Part shown: one piece after another, positions 1 to 8,125 of the stretch | Position numbering within the stretch: the stretch's first letter is position 1 | Layout of the letters: every line of letters begins with the position of its first letter | Source of the DNA: CAZGVW01 sp964529265 | GTDB lineage: Bacteria; Planctomycetota; Phycisphaerae; Phycisphaerales; UBA1924 | Direction of reading: 5' to 3' | Assembly (NCBI GenBank): GCA_964529265.1 | Contig: CAZGVW010000054.1 | Span: 1 to 36,211 of the forward strand | Length of the DNA stretch: 36,211 nucleotides | Notes under the pieces: generated by a model | Told to the model about the DNA's origin: nothing | Databases searched by the model: none | What the model saw: the letters and a program-made list of their open reading frames with translations, nothing else | Position numbers and translations under genes: made by a program

Positions 1-110
1 GGGTTGTAGAAAAAGAGACCCCTCACCCCTCCCTCTCCCCGCCCCCGGAAGCAGCGCGGGGAGAGCGGAAGGCATGGAAGTCCGGGGGGGCCGTGCTTCG
101 GATCACCAAT

Positions 111-155
111 CATGGCCAACGAGGCGTTGGCCATGGCACCCTCTTTGGGCCCAAA
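111..155. repeat. Inverted repeat and palindrome downstream of the zinc-ribbon gene
   Basis: Positions 111-120 (CATGGCCAAC) and 126-135 (GTTGGCCATG) form a perfect 10-bp inverted repeat around a 5-base loop. A perfect 12-bp palindrome, TTTGGGCCCAAA, follows at 144-155. Both lie in non-coding DNA past the stop of the minus-strand gene at 204. The hairpin has no T-tract, so a classic Rho-independent terminator is not supported; a REP-like element or a processed 3' end is possible. I see no gene in 1-203. Confidence 0.6.
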
Positions 156-203
156 TGCCGCCGCAAGGGGGGCCCAACGAGGGGGCCGCCACGTGGAATT
201 GCG

Positions 204-1160
204 TCAATGGCCGTCGAGGAGGGCGCGGAGGGAAGGGCTGGGGAGGAGGATGGCGCGGCGGATGCGGAGGGAGTCCACGAGGGCGCTGTAGATGGCGAGT
301 GTGATGAGGAGCGAGCCGACGAGGATGATGGTGGAGCCGGCCTGATCGACGAGGCGGGAGGCGCCCCCGGACGCGGGGAGAGCGAGGGAGACGAGGCGGA
401 CGACGTCGCCGATGGCGGCGACGAGGACGGCGGCGACGGTGGCGGCGATGGTCTGGCGATCGACGCGGCCGGTGCGGAGGACGAGGGAGCGGGCGACGAG
501 GCTGCGGGCGCAGGGGCGGAGGCCGATCATCGCGGCGATGGCGGAGGCGGCGATGATCATGCGGAGTGCGATGCGATCGGTCTGGGGGCCGGCGGCGAGG
601 TAGGGCGCGGGGTGGGCGGGATCGAAGGCGACGTGGAGCCAGCCGAGAGCCGCGATGAGCGGGATGTAGGCGAGAAGCGACAAACGGGCGCGAATGGTGT
701 CCTTTCGGGCTGATCCGGCGATGGGGCAGGCCATCGCGAGCGCGCCGAGGCCGGAAAGCAGGGCCAGAGCGGCGGGAATCCAGCCGACGGAGCGAACAGC
801 GAGAGAAACACCGAAAACGCGCTCGGAAAGATCGGAAATTCGCGGAATCCAGCAGACGAGCGCGGCGGCGAGCGCGGCGCCGGTCCAGAGGACAATGGCG
901 TTGGCGGTGAGCCAGGGTCGGCGGAGGGGTTTGAAGGCGTCGGCGTGGGGATCGACGGCGTAGAGGATGGTGGCGCGGACGGCGAGGCCGCATTCGGGGC
1001 ACTGGTTGCGCACGGACAGCCCCCGCAGCTCGTATCCGCAGCCGATGCACGGCAGAGCGCCGCGCAGCGCCTTATCGAGCCTGCTCTCTGATCCGTTTCC
1101 GGGGCCGGGGACGGGGGCTGAGCCGCCATTCCCGCTCTGCGGGGGATCCAACACGGCCAT
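204..1160 (-). CDS. Zinc-ribbon multi-pass membrane protein, function unknown
   Basis: This 318-aa protein has a short polar N-terminus, then a zinc ribbon with C38-x2-C41 and C54-x2-C57 (CIGCGYELRGL ... CPECG). About six hydrophobic segments follow, for example AIVLWTGAALAAAL and TIILVGSLLITLAIY. The 'CxxCGYxLRGL...CPECG' ribbon fused to membrane helices is a common architecture in planctomycete proteins of unknown role. I chose the ATG at 1160; the frame is open to 1211 but those extra residues look non-coding. It is divergent from moxR, with 43 bases between the two chosen starts. No substrate or pathway can be named. Confidence 0.7.
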   Translation of the reverse strand: MAVLDPPQSGNGGSAPVPGPGNGSESRLDKALRGALPCIGCGYELRGLSVRNQCPECGLAVRATILYAVDPHADAFKPLRRPWLTANAIVLWTGAALAAALVCWIPRISDLSERVFGVSLAVRSVGWIPAALALLSGLGALAMACPIAGSARKDTIRARLSLLAYIPLIAALGWLHVAFDPAHPAPYLAAGPQTDRIALRMIIAASAIAAMIGLRPCARSLVARSLVLRTGRVDRQTIAATVAAVLVAAIGDVVRLVSLALPASGGASRLVDQAGSTIILVGSLLITLAIYSALVDSLRIRRAILLPSPSLRALLDGH

Positions 1161-1203
1161 GGCGGCGAAAGTGTACAAGTTGCAAGGAATGAGCGCGTTT
1201 TCG

Positions 1204-2199
1204 ATGAACATTCCGCGTTCGGTCGCTGGTGGGGAATCGGCGGGCGGTGTCGGCTACACTCCGGGCCGCATGCTGGAGGTGATCGAACGGCTTCGGAAGA
1301 ACATCAGCGGGGTGTTCCTGGGGAACAGCGAGGCGGTGGATCGGACGATCTGCTGTCTGCTGGCGCGGGGGCACCTGCTGATCGAGGATGTGCCGGGCGT
1401 CGGGAAGACGATCCTGGCGATGGCGACGGCGCGGTCGCTGGACTGCACGTTCAGCCGCATCCAGTTGACGCCGGACATGCTGCCGAGCGACGTGCTTGGG
1501 GTTTCGGTCTACAACCGGGACACGGGGCGGTTCGATTTCAAGCGTGGGCCGATTTTTGCGAACGTGGTGCTGGCGGATGAGATCAATCGGACGTCGCCGC
1601 GGACGCAGAGCGCGATGCTGGAGGCGATGAACGAGGGGACGGTGTCGGTGGACGGGGTGACGCATGAGCTGGAGCGTCCGTTCATGGTGGTGGCGACGCA
1701 GAACCCGGTGGATTTCGAAGGGGCGTATCCGCTGCCGGAGAGCCAGCTGGACCGGTTCATGATGCGGATTCACCTGGGGTATCCGGGGGCGGAGGATGAG
1801 GCGCGGGTGCTGGAGTTGCGGCCGGCGGGGGCGGCGCTGCATGAACTGCGGCCGGTCTTGAGTCGGGAAGAGGTGATGTCGCTGCAGGGGCGGGTGGACC
1901 AGGTGCGTCTGGATGCGGCGCTGGCGCGGTGGATCGTGGCGATCGCGGTGGCGACGCGGGAGGACGAGGAGTTGCAGATCGGGCTTTCGCCTCGCGGGGC
2001 GCTGGCGCTGGCGCAGGCGGCGCGGGCGACGGCGCTGATGCGCGGGCGCGAGTATTGCGTGCCGGAGGATGTGCTGGACAACGCGCTGGCGGTGTGCGCG
2101 CATCGGGTGGTGGCGTTCGGGCAATCGTGGAATGGCTCGGCGGAGACGGGGTCGCGGGTGATCAGGCGGGTGATCAGGCAGGTGGAGAGCCCGGTGTGA
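1204..2199 (+). CDS. MoxR-family AAA+ ATPase
   Basis: This 331-aa ATPase is of the MoxR (AAA_3) type, whose members act as chaperones for maturing metalloenzymes or envelope complexes. Walker A is GVGKT (residues 65-69, K68). Walker B is VVLADEIN with D125 and E126. The sensor-1 region reads VVATQNPVDFEG, followed by the family signature YPLPESQLDRF, and the lid domain ends the protein. The start is uncertain: ATG codons at 1189, 1204 and 1270 are in frame and none has a well-spaced ribosome binding site. MoxR genes are usually followed by a DUF58 gene; here a CDGSH gene follows 31 bases downstream instead. Confidence 0.93.
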   Translation: MNIPRSVAGGESAGGVGYTPGRMLEVIERLRKNISGVFLGNSEAVDRTICCLLARGHLLIEDVPGVGKTILAMATARSLDCTFSRIQLTPDMLPSDVLGVSVYNRDTGRFDFKRGPIFANVVLADEINRTSPRTQSAMLEAMNEGTVSVDGVTHELERPFMVVATQNPVDFEGAYPLPESQLDRFMMRIHLGYPGAEDEARVLELRPAGAALHELRPVLSREEVMSLQGRVDQVRLDAALARWIVAIAVATREDEELQIGLSPRGALALAQAARATALMRGREYCVPEDVLDNALAVCAHRVVAFGQSWNGSAETGSRVIRRVIRQVESPV

Positions 2200-2230
2200 G
2201 GCGCGGGGCTGGGGTGGTGAGGAGGCGCGG

Positions 2231-2449
2231 ATGCCGCGGCTGGTGCGACACGACCTGATGGGTCCGATCAAGATCGAGCCGCAGGAGAAGGCGGTGTGGG
2301 TGTGCGGGTGCGGGCTGTCGGCGACGTTTCCGATGTGCGACGGGACGCACAAGACCTGCCACGGGGAGGCGCCGGGGAAGTTGTATGTGTATGACCCGCA
2401 GACGAAGCAGGTGATTGAGGAGCGGGAGGAGGCGGGGGCGGGGGAGTGA
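2231..2449 (+). CDS. CDGSH-type [2Fe-2S] protein
   Basis: This 72-aa cytosolic protein carries one complete CDGSH (mitoNEET-type) motif, CGCGLSATFPMCDGTH. It has the expected C-x-C-x2-S-x3-P-x-C-D-G-T-H spacing, that is three Cys and one His ligating a [2Fe-2S] cluster. The start ATG at 2231 follows AGGAGG by five bases. It lies 31 bases after moxR, so co-transcription is likely, and it converges on hpt. Single-motif bacterial CDGSH proteins are thought to act in redox or iron-sulfur handling; the specific role here is unknown. Confidence 0.9.
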   Translation: MPRLVRHDLMGPIKIEPQEKAVWVCGCGLSATFPMCDGTHKTCHGEAPGKLYVYDPQTKQVIEEREEAGAGE

Positions 2450-2491
2450 GCGGCGCGGCGGTTTGTGCGCGGCGGGGGCGCGCGCGGGGGG

Positions 2492-3055
2492 TCAATCCGG
2501 GGCGAGGGTCATGATGTCGGGCAGGTTGCGGTAGTGGCCGTCGTAATCGAGGCCGAAGCCGACGACGAACTCGTTGGGGATATCGAAGCCGACGTATTCG
2601 GCGGCGGCATCCGCGAGGCGGGGGACGTTCTTCTTGAGGAGGACGCAGGTGCGGATGGAGGCGGGCTTCTGATCGCGGACGAGGCGCTGGAGGAGGGAGA
2701 GGGTCTGTCCGGTGTCGAGGATGTCATCCACGATGACGACGTGGCGGCCACCCAGATCGCGCGGGAGTTCGCTTCGCATGTGCGCGCCCTTGGATTCGGT
2801 GGAATCGCCGGGGTAGCTGCTCACGGAGACGAGGCGCATGGAGAGCGTGAGGGGCATGTGGCGGATGAGATCGGCCACGAGGACGATGGCGCCGGTGAGG
2901 ACGGGGATGAGGACGATGCGTCCGGCTTCGTCGGGGCTGGCGCCTTCGCGGAGGAGTTCCTGACGGAGATCGCGGGCGATTTCGTCGCCGAGTTCGCGCA
3001 CACGGGCGGCGATGCGATCGCGTGAGATCAGGACCTTGCCCGTCGGTCGAACCAT
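2492..3055 (-). CDS. hpt: Hypoxanthine phosphoribosyltransferase
   Basis: This 187-aa enzyme of purine salvage converts hypoxanthine (or guanine) and PRPP to IMP (GMP) and pyrophosphate. The PRPP-binding loop VVIVDDILDTGQT is diagnostic. The upstream LIPVLTGAIVLVADLIRHM and SVSSYPGDSTES segments match the type I fold, and the tail FVVGFGLDYDGHYRNLPD is typical of bacterial Hpt. The start is the ATG at 3055, where homology begins; the open frame upstream to 3202 is low-complexity. It lies 43 bases behind ppa on the same strand, so a ppa-hpt operon is likely. PPi released by Hpt is the substrate of the neighbour. Confidence 0.95.
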   Translation of the reverse strand: MVRPTGKVLISRDRIAARVRELGDEIARDLRQELLREGASPDEAGRIVLIPVLTGAIVLVADLIRHMPLTLSMRLVSVSSYPGDSTESKGAHMRSELPRDLGGRHVVIVDDILDTGQTLSLLQRLVRDQKPASIRTCVLLKKNVPRLADAAAEYVGFDIPNEFVVGFGLDYDGHYRNLPDIMTLAPD

Positions 3056-3098
3056 GGAGGGGGCATGGTATCGAGCGCGGCGGAGGTGTGAGGGTGCA

Positions 3099-3665
3099 TC
3101 AGGACTTGAGGCCGGGGAGGCCGCCCTTGCGGCGGAGTTTGTCGTATCGCGCGAGGGCGGCGTCGATGATGCCGTAAGCCTTTTCGGCGGGCTGGATTTC
3201 ATCGACGGCGACTTCCTTGCCTTCGAGTTTCTTGTAGTCCTCGAAGAAGCGGCGGAGCATTTTCAGCGTGTGGGGCGGGAAGTGCGAGAGGTTGGTGAAG
3301 TGCTGGTATTCCTGATCGTTGGCGATGACGGCGATGATCTTGTGGTCGGGCTTGCCTTCGTCGATCATCGTCATGAGGCCGATGACTTCTGCGTCCACGA
3401 TGCAGAGGGGGACGACGGGCTCTTCGCAGAAGACGAGGATGTCGAGGGGGTCGTCGTCCTCGGCGAAGGACTGAGGGATGAAGCCGTAGTTGGCGGGGTA
3501 GAAGACGGCGGAGTAGAGCATGCGGTCGAGGCGGAGGCGACCGGTCCACTTATCGAGTTCGTACTTGACGGTGGAGCCTTTGGGGATCTCGATGATGGCG
3601 CGGACATGCTGGGGATGGGTTTCGCCGGGGACTTCGGGGCTGACGTTGTGCCAGGGGTGGAACAT
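3099..3665 (-). CDS. ppa: Inorganic pyrophosphatase, family I
   Basis: This 188-aa soluble enzyme hydrolyses pyrophosphate to two phosphates. Family I features are visible: IEIPKGSTVKYELDK near the N-terminus, YPANYGFIPQSFAEDDDPLD carrying the metal-binding acidic cluster, and VDAEVIGLMTMIDEGKPDHK. The length is usual for bacterial Ppa. The start is the ATG at 3665 (MFHPWHNV), since HPWHxV is a common N-terminus of the family; the frame remains open to 3755. It is first in a probable two-gene operon with hpt and is divergent from pgi. Confidence 0.96.
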   Translation of the reverse strand: MFHPWHNVSPEVPGETHPQHVRAIIEIPKGSTVKYELDKWTGRLRLDRMLYSAVFYPANYGFIPQSFAEDDDPLDILVFCEEPVVPLCIVDAEVIGLMTMIDEGKPDHKIIAVIANDQEYQHFTNLSHFPPHTLKMLRRFFEDYKKLEGKEVAVDEIQPAEKAYGIIDAALARYDKLRRKGGLPGLKS

Positions 3666-3822
3666 GGGTGGATCACGGTACCTTGCGCGGGACGGGGTGC
3701 GGATGTGGGCGCCCGCGGACTGAAGTATCGGCTTGCGCAGCCGCGGAGGCCACACCCCGCCGCGCCGGGACGCGCTGCGCAGGCAGGCGCCGGGTGGACA
3801 CCCTGTCTGCTAGGCTGCGGCG

Positions 3823-5253
3823 ATGCTGACGCTGGACTACGCCAACTGCCTTTCGGGGCGCGTGAAGGAGCACGGGCTGGACGCCGAGTCGGTGGCGGCG
3901 GGCTCGGAGTGGGACCGGCGGTGCGGGGAGTTGACCGCCTCCTTGGGAGAGACGCGCGGGACGGGGTGGGAGCGGTGGCGGGGGCTGCCGTTGGAGCCGA
4001 TGCGGTCGGAGCACGTGCGCGCGGTGACGGAGATGACGCGCGACCTGCGGGGCCGGTTCGAGAACCTGGTGGTGCTGGGAATCGGGGGGTCGGCGCTGGG
4101 GAACATCGCGCTGCAGGCGGCGCTGAACCCGCCGACGTGGAACCTGATGACGGCGGAGCAGAGGCGGGGGCAGCCGCGGATTTTTGTGGTTGACAACGTG
4201 GATCCTGACGTGTTCACGGCGGTGATGGCGTTGGTGCGCGAGGCGGGCGGGCTCGAGAAGACGCTGTTCAACGTGATCAGCAAGTCGGGGGAGACGGCGG
4301 AGACGGCGGCGCAGTTCATGGCGGTGCGGAAGGCGCTGATCGATGCGGTGGGGCAGAAGAAACACGCCGAGCACATCGTGGCGATCACGGATCGCGAGAA
4401 GGGGACGATGCGGGCGATCTGCGAGCGCGAGGGGTATCGCACGCTGCCGGTTCCGGAGGGCGTGGGAGGGCGGTTCAGCGCGCTGTCGCCGGTGGGGCTG
4501 TTCTCCGCGTCGATGTGCGGGATCGACATCGAGGCGCTGCTGGAGGGCGCGGCGGGGATGGATGCGAGGTGCTCACGGGAGCGGCTGGCCGAGAACCCGG
4601 CCGCGATGCTGGCGACGCTGCTGGTGCGGCTGGGGCGCGAGAAGGGGAAGACGTGCCACGTTCTGATGCCGTACAGCAACGCGCTGTACCTGCTCGCGGA
4701 CTGGTACAGGCAGTTGTGGGCGGAATCGCTCGGGAAGCGGGTGGACCGGAGCGGGCGGGAAGTGTTCGCGGGGTTCACGCCGGTCAAGGCGCTGGGCGCG
4801 ACGGACCAGCATTCACAGGTGCAGCTCTACCGCGAGGGGCCGAATGACAAGGTGATCGGGCTCATCGAGGTGGAGGCGTTTGCATCGGGCGAGGCGTGCG
4901 TGATTCCGAAGGGGATGGGTGTGGATGCGCTGTCGTACCTCGAGGGGAAGTCGTTTCAGACGCTGCTCATTGCGGAGAAGCGGGCGACGGAGTTTGCGCT
5001 GGTGGAATCGCGGCGGCCGAACTTCACGCTGCGGATTCCGAAGGTCGATGCGCGGCACGTGGGTGAGTTCATCCAGTTGTGGCAGGTGGCGACGGCGTAC
5101 GCGGGGCTGATGCTGAATATCGACGCGTATGACCAGCCGGCGGTGGAGACGGGGAAGGTGGCGACGTTCGGGCTGATGGGGCGGAAGGGATACGAGGAGC
5201 ACAGGGAGAAGACGGAGGCGGCGCTCAAGCCGACGGGGTGGGTCGTCGGGTGA
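3823..5253 (+). CDS. pgi: Glucose-6-phosphate isomerase
   Basis: This 476-aa enzyme interconverts glucose 6-phosphate and fructose 6-phosphate. It shows VVLGIGGSALGNIAL (sugar-phosphate binding, around residue 85), NVISKSGETAET (around 150) and the family signature GVGGRFSALSPVGL (around 214). A late QLYREGPNDKVIG segment carries the expected acidic residue. The size fits the shorter bacterial class. The ATG at 3823 has no strong ribosome binding site but sits at the start of homology. Codons end mostly in G (Leu as CTG), unlike same-strand genes later in the window. It converges on the SDR gene with a 19-base gap. Confidence 0.96.
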   Translation: MLTLDYANCLSGRVKEHGLDAESVAAGSEWDRRCGELTASLGETRGTGWERWRGLPLEPMRSEHVRAVTEMTRDLRGRFENLVVLGIGGSALGNIALQAALNPPTWNLMTAEQRRGQPRIFVVDNVDPDVFTAVMALVREAGGLEKTLFNVISKSGETAETAAQFMAVRKALIDAVGQKKHAEHIVAITDREKGTMRAICEREGYRTLPVPEGVGGRFSALSPVGLFSASMCGIDIEALLEGAAGMDARCSRERLAENPAAMLATLLVRLGREKGKTCHVLMPYSNALYLLADWYRQLWAESLGKRVDRSGREVFAGFTPVKALGATDQHSQVQLYREGPNDKVIGLIEVEAFASGEACVIPKGMGVDALSYLEGKSFQTLLIAEKRATEFALVESRRPNFTLRIPKVDARHVGEFIQLWQVATAYAGLMLNIDAYDQPAVETGKVATFGLMGRKGYEEHREKTEAALKPTGWVVG

Positions 5254-5272
5254 TGCGCGGGCGACGCGGCGG

Positions 5273-5980
5273 TCAGGCGCGGCCGTAGACGGGAACGACG
5301 CCGCCGTGGCAGACGGCGTTGTCGGGGGAAGACAGGAACACGATGGCCTCGGCCACCTCCCCCACTTTCGGCCATGCGCTGTGGTCGGCGTCGGGCATGG
5401 CGCTGCGGTTGGCGGCGGTGTCCATGATGGAGGGCGCGACGGCGTTGACCCAGATGCGCTCGTCCTTGAGTTCCTCGGCGAGGCATCGCGTGATTGAGGC
5501 GACGGCGGACTTGCTCGCGGCATAGGCGAGCATGCCGGGGGTGGGGATGAGGGCGGGGCGGGCGCAGACGTTGACGATGCGGCCGCCGCGGGGGTCTTTC
5601 GCGGCGCGGATGCGCTTCACGGCCTCGCGGCAGCAGAGGAAGCAGGTGGCGGCGTTCATGTCCATCATGGCGCGCCAGTCGGCGAGACTGGTCTTCTCGA
5701 TGGGGGCCATGGCGAAGCCGCCGGCGACGTGGATGGAGGCCCAGACCGAAGGGATGGCGCTGAAGAAGCGCTCGACGCTTTGCTCATCGCGGAGATCGAC
5801 GCCGAGGTCGATGCGGACGCGGGGGTCGTCGCGGCGGGGGAAACGGTTCAGTTCGGATTCATCGACGCAGGGAATGCGGCATTCGGCGCCGCGCTCGAGA
5901 AGGGCTTCGACGACGGCGCCGCCGAGTGCGCCCGTGCCGCCGGTGACGACGACGTGCAAGCCCTTGAAGTCCTGTGTCAT
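5273..5980 (-). CDS. SDR-family oxidoreductase lacking the usual catalytic serine
   Basis: This is a 235-aa short-chain dehydrogenase/reductase with a Rossmann fold. The nucleotide-binding motif is VVTGGTGALGG (residues 11-21). N109 lies in MDMNAAT, and the active-site pair is Y153 and K157 (AYAASKS). The serine normally 13 residues before the tyrosine is alanine (A140, in NVCARPAL), and the NAG motif reads VAGG. The late part (WVNAVAPSIMDTAANR, EVAEAIVFLSS) is typical of the family. The start is the ATG at 5980; upstream in-frame codons look non-coding. The substrate is unknown. Confidence 0.88.
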   Translation of the reverse strand: MTQDFKGLHVVVTGGTGALGGAVVEALLERGAECRIPCVDESELNRFPRRDDPRVRIDLGVDLRDEQSVERFFSAIPSVWASIHVAGGFAMAPIEKTSLADWRAMMDMNAATCFLCCREAVKRIRAAKDPRGGRIVNVCARPALIPTPGMLAYAASKSAVASITRCLAEELKDERIWVNAVAPSIMDTAANRSAMPDADHSAWPKVGEVAEAIVFLSSPDNAVCHGGVVPVYGRA

Positions 5981-6083
5981 GCGAGTGCGCTCCGGTGTGT
6001 GGGGGGCACTATACCGGGCGCATCGGCGCATCTGCGCCGGACGGGCGGAGCATCGCCGACCGATGATTGCGGCGTTGCGCGTC

Positions 6084-6115
6084 GGCATGGCCAAGCCTGG
6101 GCGGTTGTCCATGCC
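6084..6115. repeat. Imperfect inverted repeat (GGCATGG...CCATGCC)
   Basis: GGCATGG (6084-6090) pairs with CCATGCC (6109-6115), and the stem continues imperfectly through CCAA/GTTG. The core CATGGCCAA is the same word as in the inverted repeat at 111-135, so both may belong to one dispersed family. It lies in the 282-base non-coding gap between the SDR start and the first flagellin's terminator. Confidence 0.5.
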
Positions 6116-6131
6116 ACACACTTGTTGATCC

Positions 6132-6196
6132 CTCAGGGGTGTCGGCTCTCAGGGGTGTTGGATCTCAGCGATGTTGCACGCTCAGAGGCGCTCGGC
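6132..6196. repeat. Four imperfect tandem copies of a 16-17 base unit
   Basis: Units beginning CTCAG start at 6132, 6148, 6164 and 6181, a regular 16, 16, 17-base step. The first two are nearly identical (CTCAGGGGTGTCGG and CTCAGGGGTGTTGG); the third and fourth have decayed. They lie upstream of the minus-strand SDR start and beyond the flagellin terminator. A regulatory or iteron-like role is possible but unproven. Confidence 0.6.
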
Positions 6197-6200
6197 GCAT

Positions 6201-6232
6201 GAAAAGAGCCCCGCCGCTGATCGCGACGGGGC
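6201..6232 (-). terminator. Rho-independent terminator of flagellin gene 1
   Basis: Read on the minus strand, a 10-bp stem (GCCCCGTCGC / GCGGCGGGGC, one G-U pair) with a 5-base loop is followed by TCTTTTC. It lies 30 bases after the stop of the first flagellin and closes the flagellar block. Confidence 0.85.
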
Positions 6233-6262
6233 CCCTGAGAATAGGGATCTCGGAGTTCAGAC

Positions 6263-7825
6263 TTAGCCGAGCAGCGAGAGGACGCTCTGCGGCTGCGCGT
6301 TGGCGAGGGCCAGCACGTTGGTGGTGGACTGGACGAGGATCTGCGACCGGGTGAGGGCCGCGGTTTCGCTGGCGAAGTCGGAGTCGCGGATGGCGGACTC
6401 AGCCGCGGTGGTGTTCTCGAGGGAGACGCCGAGACTTCGGATGGTGGCGCCGATGATGTTCTTCTGGAAGGCGCCGAGGCGTCCGCGGAGGGAACTGACT
6501 TCGCGGATGGCGGCGGCGACGACCTTGGAGGCGCCGAGACGGTCGCCATCGAGGATGTTGAGGTCCTTGCCACCGGCGACGTCGGCCAGGAAGTAGTTGA
6601 GGGTGTTGTGCTCGGCCTGGCCGAGGCTGCGGGCCGCGACGTTGGAGATGCCGAGGCTGACCTTGCCGGCGATGTCCACCTGGCCGGCGAGCTGGAAGTC
6701 GGCGCCGCCGCCGGTGATGGTGAAGGCGGCGACGCGGCCGGTGGTCTGGGCGTTGGCGTTGGAGCCACCGGCGGCGCCGGTGGTGAGGGCGATATCGACG
6801 TTGAGGAAATCGGTGTTGATGGCGACCGCGGCGCCGCGTCCGACAGCGGAGATGCCGTTGATGGTGGCGGCGACGTCCTGGCCGAAGTCGGTGAGGCCGT
6901 TGGCGGCGTCGGTGGAGTTGAAGAGGAAGCGGTCGGTCGGGGTGGCGCTCGCGGAGTTGGTGTCAGCGGCGGCGAGCCGATAGACGCCCTCCTCGTTGGC
7001 CGTGGTGATCCCGCCGTTGTTGATGACCTTCACCGAGACGAACTCGCTGGAGCCGAATCCGCTGCTCGTGAGTCGGATGCCGGTGTTGTTGGCCGAGACG
7101 GCGGCTTGGACGCCGGTGACTTCAGTGAAGGTGTTGATGGCGTCCACGATGGAGGCGAGGCTGGTGCCGGAGGCGAAGGAGAGTTCGCGCGAGCCCTCGG
7201 CGCCGGAGATCTCGACGACGAACTGCTCGGTGGCGCCGCCGAGATCGATGCTGGCGCCGTTGAAGGAGAGGTAGTAGCCGCCGACCTGGGCGGAGTTGGT
7301 GACGACGACATCGACGTCGATGGTGTCGTTGTAGGCGAGTTTGGCGCCGCCGATCTTGTAAGCCGCGACTTCGGTGTCCACGTCGCTGGTCTTGTAATCG
7401 AGGTTGCCGTTGAGCAGGCGAAGGCCCTGGAACGAGGTGGCGGCGGCGACGCGATCGATGGTCTGGAGGATGGCGTCGATCTGGAGTTGATTCGCCGACA
7501 CTTCCTCGTCGGAGAGGCCGGCTGAGTTGGCCGAGAGCGTGACGAGTCCCTGGAGTTCGTTGAGGAGCGTGGCGATTTCGGTCAGCCCGCCCTCGGCGAT
7601 GTTGACGACCTGCTCGGCGCGCTCGGCGTTGCTGATGGCGGCGCCGAGGGCGACCTTTTCGGACCTCAGGTTCTCCGAGGCGATGAGGCCTGCGGGGTCA
7701 TCGGCGCCGCGGTTGATGCGGAGGCCGGTGCTGAGGCGCTCGAGCGAGACGCTGAGCCCCCGGTTGTTGTTGGAGAGGACGCGCTGGGCAATCAGTGACT
7801 GGACGTTTGTGTTGATGCGGCTCAT
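6263..7825 (-). CDS. Flagellin 1
   Basis: This 520-aa flagellin is the secreted filament subunit. The conserved D0/D1 N-terminus (MSRINTNVQSLIAQRVL, LSTGLRINRGADDPAGLIAS) and C-terminus (LGVSLENTTAAESAIRDSDF, ILVQSTTNVLALANAQPQSV) form the coiled core of the filament. The middle (roughly residues 140-420) is the variable surface domain. By eye it is closely similar along its whole length to flagellin 2. The ATG at 7825 has a strong GGAGGAT site. It is last in the flagellar block, with its own terminator. Confidence 0.97.
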   Translation of the reverse strand: MSRINTNVQSLIAQRVLSNNNRGLSVSLERLSTGLRINRGADDPAGLIASENLRSEKVALGAAISNAERAEQVVNIAEGGLTEIATLLNELQGLVTLSANSAGLSDEEVSANQLQIDAILQTIDRVAAATSFQGLRLLNGNLDYKTSDVDTEVAAYKIGGAKLAYNDTIDVDVVVTNSAQVGGYYLSFNGASIDLGGATEQFVVEISGAEGSRELSFASGTSLASIVDAINTFTEVTGVQAAVSANNTGIRLTSSGFGSSEFVSVKVINNGGITTANEEGVYRLAAADTNSASATPTDRFLFNSTDAANGLTDFGQDVAATINGISAVGRGAAVAINTDFLNVDIALTTGAAGGSNANAQTTGRVAAFTITGGGADFQLAGQVDIAGKVSLGISNVAARSLGQAEHNTLNYFLADVAGGKDLNILDGDRLGASKVVAAAIREVSSLRGRLGAFQKNIIGATIRSLGVSLENTTAAESAIRDSDFASETAALTRSQILVQSTTNVLALANAQPQSVLSLLG

Positions 7826-7828
7826 GAG

Positions 7829-7840
7829 ATCCTCCGTGAT
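7829..7840 (-). promoter_or_regulatory. Ribosome binding site and probable CsrA site of flagellin 1
   Basis: On the minus strand this reads ATCACGGAGGAT, directly before the start codon. The same 12 bases precede flagellins 2 and 3. It contains overlapping ACGGA and AGGA words, the core of CsrA targets, over the Shine-Dalgarno sequence. CsrA control is inferred from this and from the nearby csrA-fliW pair. Confidence 0.6.
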
Positions 7841-8023
7841 CCCTTGGAGAGTTCCACTGTCTCAGGTGTTGTGAACGGGGAGGGCTCCGCCGGAACTGGC
7901 GTCCGCTCCGCCGGACGCCGGCGCCGTCCGCGAATATCGCTCGCCGACGGGCCGCCCATAAACTCGGCGCGCGGGAGGCGGGAGTTGCGTTCTCTCCGGA
8001 CGTTCGTGCAAAGATTGGCTTAT

Positions 8024-8036
8024 TGGGACGCGCGCA
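8024..8036 (-). promoter_or_regulatory. Conserved element upstream of flagellin 1 (TGCGCGCGTCCCA)
   Basis: On the minus strand, TGCGCGCGTCCCA lies about 200 bases before the flagellin 1 start and right behind the flagellin 2 terminator. An identical 13-mer is at 9895-9907, about 207 bases before flagellin 2. AATAAGCCAATC follows in one copy and TACCGCAATC in the other. A promoter or activator site is likely; I cannot match it to a clear sigma-28 or sigma-54 consensus. Confidence 0.4.
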
Positions 8037-8038
8037 CG

Positions 8039-8068
8039 AAAAAGCCCCGCCGGCAGGGCCGGCGGGGC
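8039..8068 (-). terminator. Rho-independent terminator of flagellin gene 2
   Basis: A perfect 11-bp stem (GCCCCGCCGGC / GCCGGCGGGGC) with a 3-base loop is followed on the minus strand by TTTTT. It lies 58 bases after the flagellin 2 stop. Confidence 0.92.
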
Positions 8069-8125
8069 GTGAGATTTCCGGACTTATCCGCCCCGTTCAC
8101 GGGGGCTGATCGACCTCAGGGCGTC

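Noticed and set aside
93..713. Long + strand open frame rich in Gly/Asp/Glu opposite the zinc-ribbon gene
   Set aside because: Its composition (runs of DGG, EGD) is that of an antisense shadow in GC-rich DNA; the minus frame has a zinc ribbon and membrane helices.
1072..2352. 426-aa minus-strand open frame opposite moxR
   Set aside because: It is full of His/Arg/Pro and overlaps a clear MoxR ATPase; no motif seen.
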